DNA from: Halalkalibacter krulwichiae
GTDB lineage: Bacteria > Bacillota > Bacilli > Bacillales > Bacillaceae_D
Direction: 5' to 3'
Assembly (NCBI RefSeq): GCF_002109385.1
Contig: NZ_CP020814.1
Location: forward strand, 2,503,501-2,567,500
Length of the DNA: 64,000 bases
Shown: piece after piece, positions 8,799 to 20,502 of the stretch
How positions within the stretch are numbered: position 1 is the first letter of the stretch
Layout: the number at the start of each line of letters is the position of its first letter
Notes under the pieces: generated by a model
What the model saw: the letters and a program-made list of their open reading frames with translations, nothing else
The model's database searches: none
Told to the model about the DNA's origin: nothing
Made by a program: the position numbers and the translations under genes

Positions 8799-9527
8799 TT
8801 ACTTATTTTGAAGTGTTTTTACTAACGCTTTATATCCCGAGCGGGTTAAATTATATTCCTCATCAACGTAATTCCCTTTTAGCAAGGCTTGAACAGTTTG
8901 TTCTGAAAGCGATGAAGAGATGACCAATTGTACCTCTTTATTAAGTGATGCCATGTTTGCATGCTCTAATTTGTCTGATTCGATTGAAGCTGCAATTTCT
9001 TTCATTGGGTCCGCTTTGACGAAATACTTCTTTGTCTCGAGCACAGCTTGTTGCAACTTACCTTTAACAATCAATAAATCTTGAACGAGATCTGAGCGTT
9101 CAGACTCTTTTTGTTTAATTCGTTCACGGTAAGTTTGCTTCTCTAAGTCATTTAATTCGGCTTTCGTAAACAATTCCTCTAACATTTGAGTTCGATCTAA
9201 ATCAATCTTCTCAAGTTGTTGCTCTTTTTCTGTAACAGTCTTCTCAAAAATTTGAGTTTGCTGATCTTCAATTTTTTCTTCAACTACAAGGTTCTGCTCT
9301 TGTTGCGGTATTCCTTTTAATTGGTTGATTTTACGATTTAAATAATAAGTTGCTCCAATTAAAAACAAAACAACAAACGACCGAAAAAACACCTCACTCT
9401 GAACGACGTTGTATATCACCACAACACTTAATGCAATGCAAACAAGTAAAATTCCCTTATTTATTATTGAATTTGAATTAAATACATTTGTTATCTTCTT
9501 CCTTACCTGTTTTTGTTTTTGACGCAT
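8799..9527 (-). CDS. Membrane-anchored coiled-coil protein of unknown function
   Basis: A 242-residue protein starting at ATG 9527 behind AAAAGGAG. The N-terminus is very basic (MRQKQKQVRKK). Two hydrophobic segments follow (about residues 25-40 and 46-62), then a long Glu/Lys/Gln-rich coiled coil (about 75-170) and a compact C-terminal part ending in NLTRSGYKALVKTL. I recognise no family. It lies just downstream of the phosphonate-type transporter genes but behind their terminator, so it is probably its own unit. Its place inside the selenium locus is noted without inferring a role. Confidence 0.7.
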   Translation of the reverse strand: MRQKQKQVRKKITNVFNSNSIINKGILLVCIALSVVVIYNVVQSEVFFRSFVVLFLIGATYYLNRKINQLKGIPQQEQNLVVEEKIEDQQTQIFEKTVTEKEQQLEKIDLDRTQMLEELFTKAELNDLEKQTYRERIKQKESERSDLVQDLLIVKGKLQQAVLETKKYFVKADPMKEIAASIESDKLEHANMASLNKEVQLVISSSLSEQTVQALLKGNYVDEEYNLTRSGYKALVKTLQNK

Positions 9528-9648
9528 AGGTTTACTCCTTTTATCTGCTGACAGATTTTATGATCAAACGATATTTTATCATAAACATCCTGTGACAAAG
9601 GATCTATTTTTTGTCCCGATTTAGTTTTATTTAAGAGCATATACAAAA

Positions 9649-9680
9649 ACAAGCAATAAATCATCTGATTTATTGCTTGT
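9649..9680 (-). terminator. Terminator of the selB-GT-ABC transporter gene run
   Basis: A perfect 15-bp stem, ACAAGCAATAAATCA with TGATTTATTGCTTGT, has a 2-base centre and a TTTTTG tail on the minus strand. Confidence 0.85.
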
Positions 9681-9701
9681 CCTATGATAGTGACGGACGA
9701 T

Positions 9702-10436
9702 TTACTGGTAAATTTCAGCAAAAATACGTTCATCTATTTCCTCTGGCTTCCCATCAAAAACGACTCTTCCATCACGCAATCCAATAATTCGGGTAGCGAA
9801 TTCTTTTGCTAAATGAACATCATGAACATTTATGATCGAAAGTAGTTCTCTTTCTTCATGTATTTTTTTTAACAATCCAAAGATTCTTCTTGAGGTTGTT
9901 GGGTCTAAACTAGCAACAGGCTCATCTCCTAATAAAAGCTTCGGATCTTGTAGCAGCGCTCTTGCAATACCAACTCGCTGTTTTTGGCCACCACTTAAAG
10001 CCTCCACTCGCTTATTGGCATGATGCTCTAACCCGACTTCTTCAAGAGCCAATAGGCCGCGACTTTTTTCAGATTCAGAGAAAAGCCCAAGTAAATTTTT
10101 ATAAGCAGGCCTTCTCCCAAACGAACCGGTTAGTGTATTTTGAAAGACGGTCATTCGAGGAATTAAGTTAAAATGTTGAAAAATCATTACCATCTCTGAT
10201 CGGATTTTTCTCATTTCTCCTTCTGGTAACGTTGTAAGTTCCATCCCTTCCCACTTAACCTGTCCAGAAGTTGGCTCGTGAAGGCGATTTATTGATCGAA
10301 TAAAAGTCGATTTTCCTGCACCACTCTTTCCTAGAATACAGACAAAATCGCCTTTTTCAAGGGTGAGGGAAATATGGTCAAGAGCATTTTCACTAGATCG
10401 TGGGTATTGCACAACTAAATCTTTTATATTAAGCAT
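9702..10436 (-). CDS. Phosphonate-type (PhnC family) ABC transporter ATPase
   Basis: A 244-residue cytoplasmic ATPase that should power the adjacent permease. Walker A is GKSGAGKST (about residues 36-44), the signature is LSGGQKQR and Walker B is LLLGDEPVASLDP. The PhnC-type ending RIIGLRDGRVVFDG is present. It begins nine bases after the permease stop and is the last gene before a terminator. Close PhnC relatives import phosphonate, phosphite or other oxyanions. Because the set lies in one run with selB and a glycosyltransferase, a selenium compound is a plausible substrate, by inference only. Confidence 0.9.
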   Translation of the reverse strand: MLNIKDLVVQYPRSSENALDHISLTLEKGDFVCILGKSGAGKSTFIRSINRLHEPTSGQVKWEGMELTTLPEGEMRKIRSEMVMIFQHFNLIPRMTVFQNTLTGSFGRRPAYKNLLGLFSESEKSRGLLALEEVGLEHHANKRVEALSGGQKQRVGIARALLQDPKLLLGDEPVASLDPTTSRRIFGLLKKIHEERELLSIINVHDVHLAKEFATRIIGLRDGRVVFDGKPEEIDERIFAEIYQ

Positions 10437-10445
10437 AATTTCCCC

Positions 10446-11207
10446 CTATATGACTGTTGCCCGAATTCGTGCCCCTACAAAGTCAACGACAATAACCAAA
10501 ATCATAATTAGAATAATGTCAAGTGCAACTGCGGTATAGTAAAAGCTTTGAAAATGATTAAACAACTGTTGACCAATACCTCCACCACCAATAAATCCTA
10601 AAATTAATGAAGTACGTATTGCTACTTCAAATCGATAGAAATATTGCGACAATACGTTTGGCCAAATTTGAGGTATGATTGAGAAAATTTGTGCAACCCA
10701 TTTGGTTGCCCCAACAGATCGCATCGCTTCTTGAGGACCATGATCAGCAGATTCAATTAGCTCTGAAATTAATTTCCCTAATACACCTATATTATGAAGG
10801 ATAATCGCAAGGACAGCAGCAAAAGGGCCTAATCCAAAAGCGGAGACAAAAATTAACCCAAACACAATTTCAGGTATAGAACGGAGTGCACTTAAGCTCC
10901 CTCTAACTGTTCCATACATCGTTTTCGTACCACTGGTATTTTTCGCCGCAAGGAAACTAAGAGGTAAAGCGACAAGTAACGCAAGAAATGTCCCCAAAAA
11001 GGCCATCGCTAATGTCACGAGGCTATGATACGCCATCATCGGAAAAAGGGACCACTCAACAGGAAAAAAGCGAGTGGTCACCATATCTATTATATTTCCG
11101 ATTTGCGTAAGCTTCCTCCACTGGAAATCGGTCATATCCATACTCCACCAGAGTGCAACTAAGATGAGTAGAATATAAGCAATGTAGCGCCTACGAAACC
11201 AAACCAT
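10446..11207 (-). CDS. Phosphonate-type (PhnE family) ABC transporter permease
   Basis: A 253-residue inner-membrane permease with about six membrane segments. The region RSVGATKWVAQIFSIIPQIW is the loop that contacts the ATPase in this family. Members normally act as a dimer with a PhnC ATPase and a PhnD lipoprotein, both adjacent here. It starts nine bases after the binding-protein stop, so the genes are closely coupled. The substrate cannot be read from the sequence. Confidence 0.9.
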   Translation of the reverse strand: MVWFRRRYIAYILLILVALWWSMDMTDFQWRKLTQIGNIIDMVTTRFFPVEWSLFPMMAYHSLVTLAMAFLGTFLALLVALPLSFLAAKNTSGTKTMYGTVRGSLSALRSIPEIVFGLIFVSAFGLGPFAAVLAIILHNIGVLGKLISELIESADHGPQEAMRSVGATKWVAQIFSIIPQIWPNVLSQYFYRFEVAIRTSLILGFIGGGGIGQQLFNHFQSFYYTAVALDIILIMILVIVVDFVGARIRATVI

Positions 11208-11216
11208 ATGAGACCC

Positions 11217-12164
11217 CTATTCCAGTGTCAGCATATCGAATTCTCGAGCTGCTTCTAATACATCTGCATATTGACTATCATCAGCTTCTACAAATCGAGT
11301 TGCTCCACCAAAAATGCGAAGAATGGCTTCGTCCTCAATTTCTGCAAACGCAAGCTGCAAATCTTCAATGAGGGTATCACTTGTTTGAGCTGGAACAACC
11401 CATGGATACTGATACAATTGTTCAGATTGCCAAAGCACTTTAATATCATCTCGAAGCGTTCCATCGTTTTCTTCATCAGTCTGCATTAATGCTTCTAGAA
11501 TCGCGCTGTCAACTGCACCTGCGTCTACTATTTGATCCTGGACAAGTGTCGTTACAATATCATGAGAACCTGCAAACTGAATTTGGTTAAATTCATGCTT
11601 GTCTTCACTTTCATAATAGCCTAATTGACGCAAATGCAACCCTGGTATTAAATGTCCTGATGTTGAAGAAATACTAGCAAACGCTAAATCGACTTCTGCT
11701 CTGTCCTCAAGTAAATCATCTAAATCTTCCCACTCACTGTCCGCATGTGTAATGATGTAAGAATAGTAAAAAGGACTTCCGTCTACTTCTTGAGTAATAA
11801 TAGCCTTTGCTCCACTTTGCTCATGAGCTATTAAGTACGTAAGAGGACCTAAAAACGCTAAATCAATATGATTATAATTTATTGCTTCTACAACAGCATT
11901 GTAATTAGGGTATTGTTCAACGATAACATCACGTTCTAAACGTTCTGTTAAATGTGTTTCTAAATTATCTAACCCTTGTTGCATTTCACCCATTGACTGC
12001 GAAGGAATCACGGCAATTTTAAACTCGCCATCTTCTTGCTCAGTAACAGGCGCTTCCGTTTCCTCATCAACTGTTGGCGACTGTACAACTTCATCAGGGT
12101 CATCCGCTGCACCACAGCCACTTAATGCAACAAGCATTCCTAATGATATCAACCATTTTTTCAT
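11217..12164 (-). CDS. PhnD-like solute-binding lipoprotein
   Basis: A 315-residue lipoprotein binding the substrate outside the cell. ATG 12164 follows GGTGGAGAG. The signal MKKWLISLGMLVALSGC ends in a lipobox with the lipidated Cys near residue 17, followed by an acidic linker. The mature part has the PhnD fold pattern: AVIPSQSMGEMQQGLDNLET, then LAFLGPLTYLIA, and SISSTSGHLIPG near residue 150, the oxyanion-binding segment in the family. It lies 75 bases after the glycosyltransferase and leads the transporter genes. Phosphonate, phosphite or a selenium species could be the ligand. Confidence 0.9.
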   Translation of the reverse strand: MKKWLISLGMLVALSGCGAADDPDEVVQSPTVDEETEAPVTEQEDGEFKIAVIPSQSMGEMQQGLDNLETHLTERLERDVIVEQYPNYNAVVEAINYNHIDLAFLGPLTYLIAHEQSGAKAIITQEVDGSPFYYSYIITHADSEWEDLDDLLEDRAEVDLAFASISSTSGHLIPGLHLRQLGYYESEDKHEFNQIQFAGSHDIVTTLVQDQIVDAGAVDSAILEALMQTDEENDGTLRDDIKVLWQSEQLYQYPWVVPAQTSDTLIEDLQLAFAEIEDEAILRIFGGATRFVEADDSQYADVLEAAREFDMLTLE

Positions 12165-12239
12165 ATACTCTCCACCTTTTGCTTTCTTTTTTAAAGTAAA
12201 ATTTACCACTATTCGTTTTAAGATGTAAAGTAACTTGTC

Positions 12240-13271
12240 TTAAGATAAACAGTGCGTATACACTTCTAAATATTGTTCCATCTCTTTCTCAAGAGAATGA
12301 TGTTCTCTAACATACCTTGCAGCATGTTGACAGATGTCATTTCTTTTTTCAATCGATTTAACAATCTTCACTAACTTATGTGTAAATTCAGCTGGGTTCT
12401 CAAATAACACACCTGTCTTGAAATCTTCAATGACACTCGCGTTTCCAGCGTTATTTCTCGCAAAGACCATTTTACCAAGTGACATTGCCTCAAGGACGGC
12501 AGCTGACTGACCTTCAGAAATCGAAGTATTTAAAACATAATCAGCTTTCTCGTATATGCCAACCATTTCTTCAATAGGAATTTCCTTTAAATAATGAAAC
12601 CACTTGTGCTGTTTTTCTTTCATTAAGACATCTTTATACAGACTGTCATCAAGGGCTGGTCCAACAAGATAGAAAGCTAAATCAGGCCAGATGTTTTGCA
12701 AACTTTGCAACTCGTCCCATAAATAAAAAATATCTTTAACAGGTCGTAACCCGGCAGGCAAAAGAAATGTTGGAAAACCATCTAACTCATCTGTTTCAAC
12801 TTCACTTTTGGGTAGTTCAACACTTTGAGGTATAACGAAAATTCGATCTTGAAGCTTGTCATTCGCCTCTATAATTTTTCGCTTGCCATCGTTACTAAAT
12901 ACGGTGATTCCACAAGATTTATCAGCAACTGCATTCATCAGTTTTGCTGCTTCAGGATCCTTTAAATCTTCGTTCACATCCGTTCCACCAGACGTTAGAA
13001 TATAAGGCTTGTTAATGACTAAATGAGGAAGGTGTGTAAACCATTCTGCAAATCGTTTCAAGTGCAAAATATGATAAAGATCAGCTCTAAGGAAATGATC
13101 TTCCCACTTTTCATTCCACTCTTGTTCCTCATACGCAAAGACCCATACGGTAATACCCCAATCTTTAAGTCCTTTAACAATTCGCTTAGCAGTCGTCGCG
13201 TTCCCACGATTTTGCTCATAATAAGGAGTAAAAAACAAAATGCTAGGTTGATTAACTGAGCCAATTTTCAA
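12240..13271 (-). CDS. Glycosyltransferase resembling selenosugar synthase SenB
   Basis: A 343-residue GT-B glycosyltransferase (GT4-like). The start TTG 13271 lies inside selB, overlapping its end by 20 bases, so the two are translationally coupled. Features in order: NRGNATTAKRI (21-31), SGGTDVNED (94-102), VIPQSVELP (146-154), LPAGLRPVKD (171-180), VGPALDD (203-209) and EGQSAAVLEAMSLGKMVF (253-270) with the acidic E near the donor site. From memory, the GN-x-TA, GTD, IYQS and LR-x-VKD patterns resemble SenB, which joins selenophosphate to a UDP sugar in selenoneine synthesis. I see no SenA partner here. A generic GT4 enzyme is the alternative. Confidence 0.75.
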   Translation of the reverse strand: MKIGSVNQPSILFFTPYYEQNRGNATTAKRIVKGLKDWGITVWVFAYEEQEWNEKWEDHFLRADLYHILHLKRFAEWFTHLPHLVINKPYILTSGGTDVNEDLKDPEAAKLMNAVADKSCGITVFSNDGKRKIIEANDKLQDRIFVIPQSVELPKSEVETDELDGFPTFLLPAGLRPVKDIFYLWDELQSLQNIWPDLAFYLVGPALDDSLYKDVLMKEKQHKWFHYLKEIPIEEMVGIYEKADYVLNTSISEGQSAAVLEAMSLGKMVFARNNAGNASVIEDFKTGVLFENPAEFTHKLVKIVKSIEKRNDICQHAARYVREHHSLEKEMEQYLEVYTHCLS

Positions 13272-15153
13272 TTTCAGTCACTCTCCATTTCCGATCTTGC
13301 TCCTTACGAACCGTTAACCCTAACTGATCTAACTTTTCGAGAAACGGTACTAAATATTTTCTTGATAAACCCGTGATCTCTTTTGCTTCTTTCAATGTGA
13401 ATGTATCATTTGTTTGTTCATACAAGCTTTTGACCGCTTTAGTGAATGGGTCCGTGTGAATAGAAAGCTTTTCATCAATTTGATAAAGATACTTTTGCTG
13501 ATGAAAATAAAACACTAGTTCTTCATGCAATTCTTTCGGTATTTGTTGGTTCGCCAAATGCTCTTGTAACGCCGTTACCTTTAGTCCTTCTTCTCTAATT
13601 ATCTTTAACACTTGAGCAACACGCTTTTCCCACTTCGCTGGTGGATGCGGAAAGTGTCTAGAACTCGCAACAAATGGACCATAAACAACCAAGTTACGAT
13701 TTGTCTCTAGTTCCAATATCCATTCAACAAGACGTTTTGGATAAGTCGGTTCATATGTTTGAATAATCTCGGCTTTCTTCATTCCTTGACGAAGTGGAAA
13801 TTTAGCATGATAACGCTCTAAATCAGCTTGAATGAACTCTTTAAGTGACTCCAAAACCTGTTCACTAGTAACTTCACCAGAAGGCAATGTTATAAACTTA
13901 TCCCGCTCATTTAATAGGTGGACTAATTCCTCTTCTGAGAGATTAATTTCTTTACTTAAAGCTTTCACTGTTATCATTTTCTTATCCGTTATAAGCTGGA
14001 AAACTCTTTCTTCTGGGGTTGCAACCATTTTTTCTTTGAGATTTGAAACCGTCTCTTGTCCAAATCGATATTTCTTTCCATTAGGATCAATAACGAAGCC
14101 CCCACCTATTGTTTCGGTTGGAGTTGGACGTCTAATAATAAAACGATCTCCACGTCTTGTAACAACCGGTTCGTTTAAGCGGAGCTGGCAAACGACTTCT
14201 ACATTTCCATCTACCAATTCATTTCGATCAAAGAAAACAATTTTCCCATATACTTCCGAGGTCCCAATATGTAATTTAACTGCGCCTCGCTGCTTAATAT
14301 CATAACGAAGCTTAGACACAGTAGTAAGAGCTACATCAATCGTCTGTGTTGTTTCATAGAATCCACTAGCAACCAGGACATCTCCCCGCTTGATTTCCTC
14401 TTTCGAAACACCGCCAACATTGATAGCAACCCGCTGACCAGCGCGTCCTGATTCACGAGGTTGATGATGCACTTGTAACTGTCTAGCTCTGACCCGAATT
14501 TTTTGCGGCAATAGCTCAAGTGTTGCACCTTCATTCACTGTACCTTCATAGACCGTCCCGCGTACAATAGTACCTTGTCCATGTACAGTAAATACTTGAT
14601 CTATTGGCAGTCGGAAAGCGCCGCTAGCATCACGGCTCGCACGACCTTCTAACTCTTTTATAATTCCTTTTTTAAGATCCTCGATCCCTATTTGCTTGAG
14701 ACTATCTACAAAGAAAAGTGGGCTTTCTTCTAAAAAAGTCCCCTCAACACTTTCTCTAATATCGAGCTCAACTAACTCCTGCATTTCTTTATCAATACGA
14801 TCTATTTTAGTTACGACAATAAGACCATTCTCAATTCCTAATAGTCGAAGAATATCCATATGCTCACGCGTCTGCGGCATAACTCCTTCATCACCAGCCA
14901 CAACTAACATTACTAAGTCAATACCCGCGACACCAGCAATCATTTGCCGAATAAAACGCTCATGACCGGGAACATCAATTAATGAAACTTCCATATCCTC
15001 ATTTAACTTTAACGGTGCATAGCCAAGCTCAATCGAAATATTCCTCTCTTTCTCTTCCTTTAATCGGTCTGTATCGATATTTGTTAACACCTTTGTTAAA
15101 GTTGTTTTGCCATGGTCTATATGGCCTGCCATCCCAATTGTATAATGATTCAT
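13252..15153 (-). CDS. selB: Selenocysteine-specific elongation factor
   Basis: GTPase that brings selenocysteinyl-tRNA to UGA codons with a SECIS. The N-terminus has G1 [23 protein letters not shown] (G3) and VVTKIDRID (G4), then beta-barrel domains. The C-terminal third has the repeated winged-helix domains that bind the SECIS, ending [20 protein letters not shown]. At 633 residues it has normal length. I chose ATG 15153, but a TTG or GTG 3-6 bases upstream is also possible. It heads a run with a glycosyltransferase and an ABC importer and has a good promoter 40-70 bases upstream. Confidence 0.96.
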   Translation of the reverse strand: MNHYTIGMAGHIDHGKTTLTKVLTNIDTDRLKEEKERNISIELGYAPLKLNEDMEVSLIDVPGHERFIRQMIAGVAGIDLVMLVVAGDEGVMPQTREHMDILRLLGIENGLIVVTKIDRIDKEMQELVELDIRESVEGTFLEESPLFFVDSLKQIGIEDLKKGIIKELEGRASRDASGAFRLPIDQVFTVHGQGTIVRGTVYEGTVNEGATLELLPQKIRVRARQLQVHHQPRESGRAGQRVAINVGGVSKEEIKRGDVLVASGFYETTQTIDVALTTVSKLRYDIKQRGAVKLHIGTSEVYGKIVFFDRNELVDGNVEVVCQLRLNEPVVTRRGDRFIIRRPTPTETIGGGFVIDPNGKKYRFGQETVSNLKEKMVATPEERVFQLITDKKMITVKALSKEINLSEEELVHLLNERDKFITLPSGEVTSEQVLESLKEFIQADLERYHAKFPLRQGMKKAEIIQTYEPTYPKRLVEWILELETNRNLVVYGPFVASSRHFPHPPAKWEKRVAQVLKIIREEGLKVTALQEHLANQQIPKELHEELVFYFHQQKYLYQIDEKLSIHTDPFTKAVKSLYEQTNDTFTLKEAKEITGLSRKYLVPFLEKLDQLGLTVRKEQDRKWRVTEIENWLS

Positions 15154-15194
15154 CACCAATTTTCCCTTCTATTCACCATTAATCACATTGTTTT

Positions 15195-15223
15195 ATCATA
15201 CTATATCAGGATTATCGAGACAA
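15195..15223 (-). promoter_or_regulatory. Promoter of selB
   Basis: TTGTCT (15218-15223) and TATGAT (15195-15200) are spaced by 17 bases on the minus strand, about 40 bases before the selB start. Confidence 0.55.
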
Positions 15224-15236
15224 AAGAAAAAGTCGA

Positions 15237-15299
15237 AGGTAGTTTCTCAGAGGCCGCCATGTAAACAATTATCTAGTATAGGTTAAAAAGAAACTACCT
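15237..15299 (-). other. Alternative hairpin overlapping the upstream terminator
   Basis: AGGTAGTTTCT (15237-15247) is complementary to AGAAACTACCT (15289-15299). The second arm shares six bases with the terminator hairpin at 15294-15328, so the two structures exclude each other. Confidence 0.5.
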
Positions 15300-15328
15300 G
15301 TTTTTCACCTCAAATGAAAAACAGGTAG
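15294..15328 (-). terminator. Terminator between the small membrane gene and selB
   Basis: A 14-bp stem, CTACCTGTTTTTCA with TGAAAAACAGGTAG, is followed by TTTCTTTTT on the minus strand. Confidence 0.8.
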
Positions 15329-15381
15329 CGAGTGAACATTCTATAGTAGGCTGAAACGCTTGATATCTTCGTAAATACCTA

Positions 15382-15693
15382 TCAAGGTGCAAAGGGAACA
15401 AAGTAACGAAACATTATACTAATAAAAGAAAAAGCTGAAATGGTTGCCATACAGATGATGTGCGAAAGCAAATAAATCCATTTCCTCTTTCCTGATATGT
15501 ATAATGAAAAGACAAAACCAATTAAAGGAGTTACTAACAAAAAGAACAAACTAAAAGTTATCAACGCATTACCAATAGTTAAGAAAAATGTAGAATTGGA
15601 GTCACCAAACGATAAAAAGCTAATCAAAGCAACAAAAAGAGCGACAGAAGAAACTAACGTTACGAGTGCGATTTTCAAAGCATATTTTCTCAT
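15382..15693 (-). CDS. Small membrane protein of unknown function
   Basis: A 103-residue protein starting at ATG 15693 after AAGGGGG. It has three hydrophobic segments (about residues 7-28, 37-66 and 74-96) separated by a short basic loop SGKRKW. No family is recognised. It lies between the hut operon and selB, ends in its own terminator and is probably monocistronic. Confidence 0.65.
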   Translation of the reverse strand: MRKYALKIALVTLVSSVALFVALISFLSFGDSNSTFFLTIGNALITFSLFFLLVTPLIGFVFSLYISGKRKWIYLLSHIICMATISAFSFISIMFRYFVPFAP

Positions 15694-15884
15694 TAAAAAC
15701 TACCCCCTTAACACCATTTATTATTAGCCAACTACAAACATGTTTCACGACATTATAAATCTATTAATTCACTATATGAAATATCCTTTTATTTGTAAAA
15801 TATAAAAATTAAAAAAAGATGTTACAGTCGATTTCCTTTTGTAACATCTCCTCCATATTAAACTAACTGCCACGTATTGTATGA

Positions 15885-17171
<1,287 letters not shown>

Positions 17172-17190
17172 TCATTCCCCCTTAATGGTT

Positions 17191-18848
17191 CTATTTATTC
17201 ATTGGGATGACAATCCCTTTCTCTTTTGCGACCTTCTGCGCGAGCTCATAACCAGCGTCTGCATGACGAATGACCCCCATCCCTGGATCTGTAGTCAGGA
17301 CACGTTCTAACCTTTCTTCTGCTAAATCTGTACCATCTGCAACAACAACCATCCCTGCATGTAGCGAATAACCCATACCAACACCCCCCCGTGGTGAACA
17401 GAAACCCAACTTGCACCAGCGGATGTATTAACTAAAGCATTTAGGATCGCCCAATCTCCTACTGCATCACTCCCATCTAGCATCGCCTCTGTCTCACGAT
17501 TTGGTGAAGCAACGGAACCACAATCCAAATGATCACGTCCAATAACGATCGGTGCCTTTAACTCCCCTTTTTTGACAAGCTCGTTGATCGCCATCCCCAT
17601 TTTCTTTCGCTCACCATAGCCTAACCAGCAAATTCGTGCTGGCAAACCTTGAAACGACACTTTCTCTTGTGCCATTTCAATCCAGCGAAGGAGCGCTTTG
17701 TTTTCAGGAAATAGCTCTTTAATTAATTGATCAGTACGATAGATGTCTTCTGGATCACCCGATAAGGCTACCCAACGAAAAGGTCCTTTTCCTTCACAAA
17801 ACAATGGACGAATATAAGCTGGGACAAAACCTGGGAAAGAAAATGCATCTTTTACTCCCTCGTCTTTGGCAACTTGACGAATGTTATTACCGTAATCGAA
17901 TACAATTGAGCCTTTTCTTTGTAAAATCAGCATCGCTTCTACATGCTTTTTCATGCTTTGACATGATAGTTGCACATATCGATTTGGATCATCTTCCCGA
18001 AGTTTGCCTGCCTCTTTTAAAGAGAAACCCTCAGGTACGTATCCGTTCAGAGGATCATGCGCACTCGTTTGATCTGTTACAATATCAATATGAACTCCAC
18101 GGGCAATTATTTCATGATAAATAGCTGCAGCATTGCCAACTAAACCAATAGATAATGACTCCCCTTTCACCCTTGCACCTTGTGCCCACGCTAACGCATC
18201 ATCTAGAGAGTCTGTAATTCGGTCACAGTATTTTGTGTCAATTCGCTTCTCAATTCGCTCACGGTCGACATCAACGGCAATCACAACACCGCCGTTCATT
18301 GTGACTGCTAGTGGTTGAGCGCCGCCCATTCCCCCAAGGCCTGCCGTAAGTGTCAAAGTTCCAGCTAGACTATTACCAAAGTGCTGTCGAGCAATCTCAG
18401 CAAATGTTTCATAGGTTCCTTGTAAGATGCCTTGTGTTCCAATGTAGATCCAACTTCCTGCTGTCATCTGCCCATACATCATTAGTCCTTCTTTGTCGAG
18501 CTTATTAAAATGTTCCCAATTTGCCCACTTTGGGACTAAAACTGAATTAGATAACAAAACGCGTGGTACATGACGATGTGTCTTAAACATACCAACTGGT
18601 TTTCCTGATTGGATGAGCAATGTTTCATCCGCTTCTAATTGCTTTAAAGCTTTAACAATCGCATCAAATGATTCCCAATTTCTCGCTGCCTTTCCAATTC
18701 CACCATAAACGATTAAATCTTCTGGTTTTTCAGCGACCTCAGGATCAAGATTATTGCAGAGCATCCTTAGAACCGCTTCTTGCTCCCAACCTTTGCATTC
18801 TTTTTCTGTTCCTTTTTTTGCTTGAATCATGCTTTTATTAAACTTCAT
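17191..18848 (-). CDS. hutU: Urocanate hydratase (one-base frameshift)
   Basis: Second step of histidine breakdown, hydrating urocanate to imidazolonepropionate with tightly bound NAD. Family sequences are clear: [19 protein letters not shown], the glycine-rich [14 protein letters not shown] and the C-terminal [15 protein letters not shown]. The frame breaks in a run of seven Gs (17384-17390 on the plus strand); eight Gs give the expected [12 protein letters not shown] and a 552-residue enzyme of normal length. I treat it as intact with a sequence deletion. It lies between hutH and hutI. Confidence 0.94.
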
Positions 18849-18860
18849 CGCACTCTCTCC

Positions 18861-20381
18861 TTATAATTGAATTTCATCTTTCGTTTTTTCATGAAACAAG
18901 AATAAATCTTCTTTCAACCAATGATTAAGAGTTTCTATATCTTTTGAGAAAACTCTGTCATTTGTTATCGATGGAACTTGCTTCCGTGCTATTTCTAAAA
19001 ACTGTTTAGTCGAAGAAGCCAGCTTATTCGTTCCTCTTATTTCCATCGCTTGCATTGCACAAATTGCTTCAATCGACAAGACACGGCGAACATTTGAAAT
19101 AATTTGATATGCATGTCTCGAACCAATCGTTCCCATGCTGACATGGTCTTCTTGATTAGCTGATGATGGAATTGAATCGACACTGGCCGGATGAGCTAGT
19201 GTCTTATTCTCTGAAACAAGTGATGCTGCTGCATATTGCATAATCATTGCACCCGATTGCAAACCAGGCTTTGGACTTAAAAATGGTGGTAAATCATTCA
19301 GTTGTGGATTGACAAGTCGTTCAATTCTCCGTTCAGAGATATTGGCTAATTCTGCCATCGCAATCTTAAGAAAGTCCATTGCAAAAGCTATCGGCTGACC
19401 ATGAAAATTTCCTCCCGATAACACTTTTTCGCCATCATTGAAAATAAGAGGGTTATCGGTTGCTGCATTCATTTCAATTTCTAGCTTTTCTTTGACATAA
19501 TTGAGTGTTTGCCAAGTAGCACCGTGCACTTGCGGAATGCAACGAATCGAGTAAGCATCTTGTACTCTCATTTCACCTTGCTTCGTCGTTAATTTGCTAT
19601 CGGCTAGATACATCCGTATCCGTTTAGCCACTTCGACTTGCTCCTTATAACCTCTTGCAAGATGAATATCCTCATCAAACGCATCAATAATTCCGCGTAA
19701 TCCTTCAATTGTCATCGCCGCAATTATTTCCGCTTGATATGCTAGTTTTTCTGCCTCTAAGAAAGCTACTACTCCCATCGCTGTCATCGCTTGCGTTCCG
19801 TTGATAAGAGCTAAGCCTTCTTTAGCTGACAATGTAATTGGGAAGAGACCTTCTCTCGTTAAAGCGTCAATAGCAGACGTTCTCTTCCCGCGATAATAAA
19901 CCTCTCCCTCTCCAATTAGTACGAGTGCTAAATGTGAGAGAGGTGCTAGGTCACCACTCGCACCAAGCGAACCTTGCTGTGGTATCACAGGGTGAATTTC
20001 CTTATTAATGAGATCTAATAACCTTTCGACAACAATGGGTCTGACCCCTGAAAACCCTTTCAGCAATGCATTCGCTCGAAGCAGTACCATAGCCCTTGAG
20101 ACAACCTCTGGAAAAGGATCTCCTACCCCACACGCATGCGACCTTATTAAATTTAATTGCAACTCTTCCACATTTTTTTTGTCAATGAACACATCACTAA
20201 ACTTCCCGAAGCCCGTTGTAATCCCGTATACAATTCGGCCTTCCGCAACGATCTTCTCGACAGCTTTTCTACTCGCTTCTACTTTTTTCAGGCTTTCGTG
20301 TGAAGCCATTACTTGTTCTTTATCGTAAAGGACTTTTTTTACTTCCGTTAGATTTAACGTTTGACCATTTAAAGTAACCAT
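18861..20381 (-). CDS. hutH: Histidine ammonia-lyase
   Basis: First step of histidine breakdown, releasing ammonia to give urocanate. The enzyme uses the MIO group formed from Ala-Ser-Gly, seen in [14 protein letters not shown] (about residues 139-152). Other marks are the N-terminal YGITTGFG and the [11 protein letters not shown] segment. The length of 506 is typical. ATG 20381 follows AAAGGAG. A terminator structure stands between hutP and this gene, the usual place for HutP control. Confidence 0.97.
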   Translation of the reverse strand: MVTLNGQTLNLTEVKKVLYDKEQVMASHESLKKVEASRKAVEKIVAEGRIVYGITTGFGKFSDVFIDKKNVEELQLNLIRSHACGVGDPFPEVVSRAMVLLRANALLKGFSGVRPIVVERLLDLINKEIHPVIPQQGSLGASGDLAPLSHLALVLIGEGEVYYRGKRTSAIDALTREGLFPITLSAKEGLALINGTQAMTAMGVVAFLEAEKLAYQAEIIAAMTIEGLRGIIDAFDEDIHLARGYKEQVEVAKRIRMYLADSKLTTKQGEMRVQDAYSIRCIPQVHGATWQTLNYVKEKLEIEMNAATDNPLIFNDGEKVLSGGNFHGQPIAFAMDFLKIAMAELANISERRIERLVNPQLNDLPPFLSPKPGLQSGAMIMQYAAASLVSENKTLAHPASVDSIPSSANQEDHVSMGTIGSRHAYQIISNVRRVLSIEAICAMQAMEIRGTNKLASSTKQFLEIARKQVPSITNDRVFSKDIETLNHWLKEDLFLFHEKTKDEIQL

Positions 20382-20429
20382 TGCTTTTCTCCTTTCATCT
20401 CTTTAATAAGATAAAGAGGCAATAGAAAA

Positions 20430-20478
20430 GGGGACTATATCCATGAAATCAATTTTTTGATTTCAAGATATAGCCCCC
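20430..20478 (-). promoter_or_regulatory. HutP-controlled terminator in the hut leader
   Basis: A long hairpin (outer arms GGGGACTATATC and GATATAGCCCCC, inner arms TGAAATCA/TGATTTCA) ends in a TTTTCT tail between hutP and hutH. In B. subtilis HutP with histidine and Mg2+ binds NAG repeats here and prevents termination. TAG triplets lie just upstream of and within the 5' arm. The mechanism is assigned by homology. Confidence 0.7.
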
Positions 20479-20502
20479 TATTCACTAAATAACTATGGGC
20501 AG

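Noticed and set aside
8681..8923. Plus-strand frame of 80 codons after selD
   Set aside because: It spans a terminator hairpin and overlaps the coiled-coil gene; no ribosome site.
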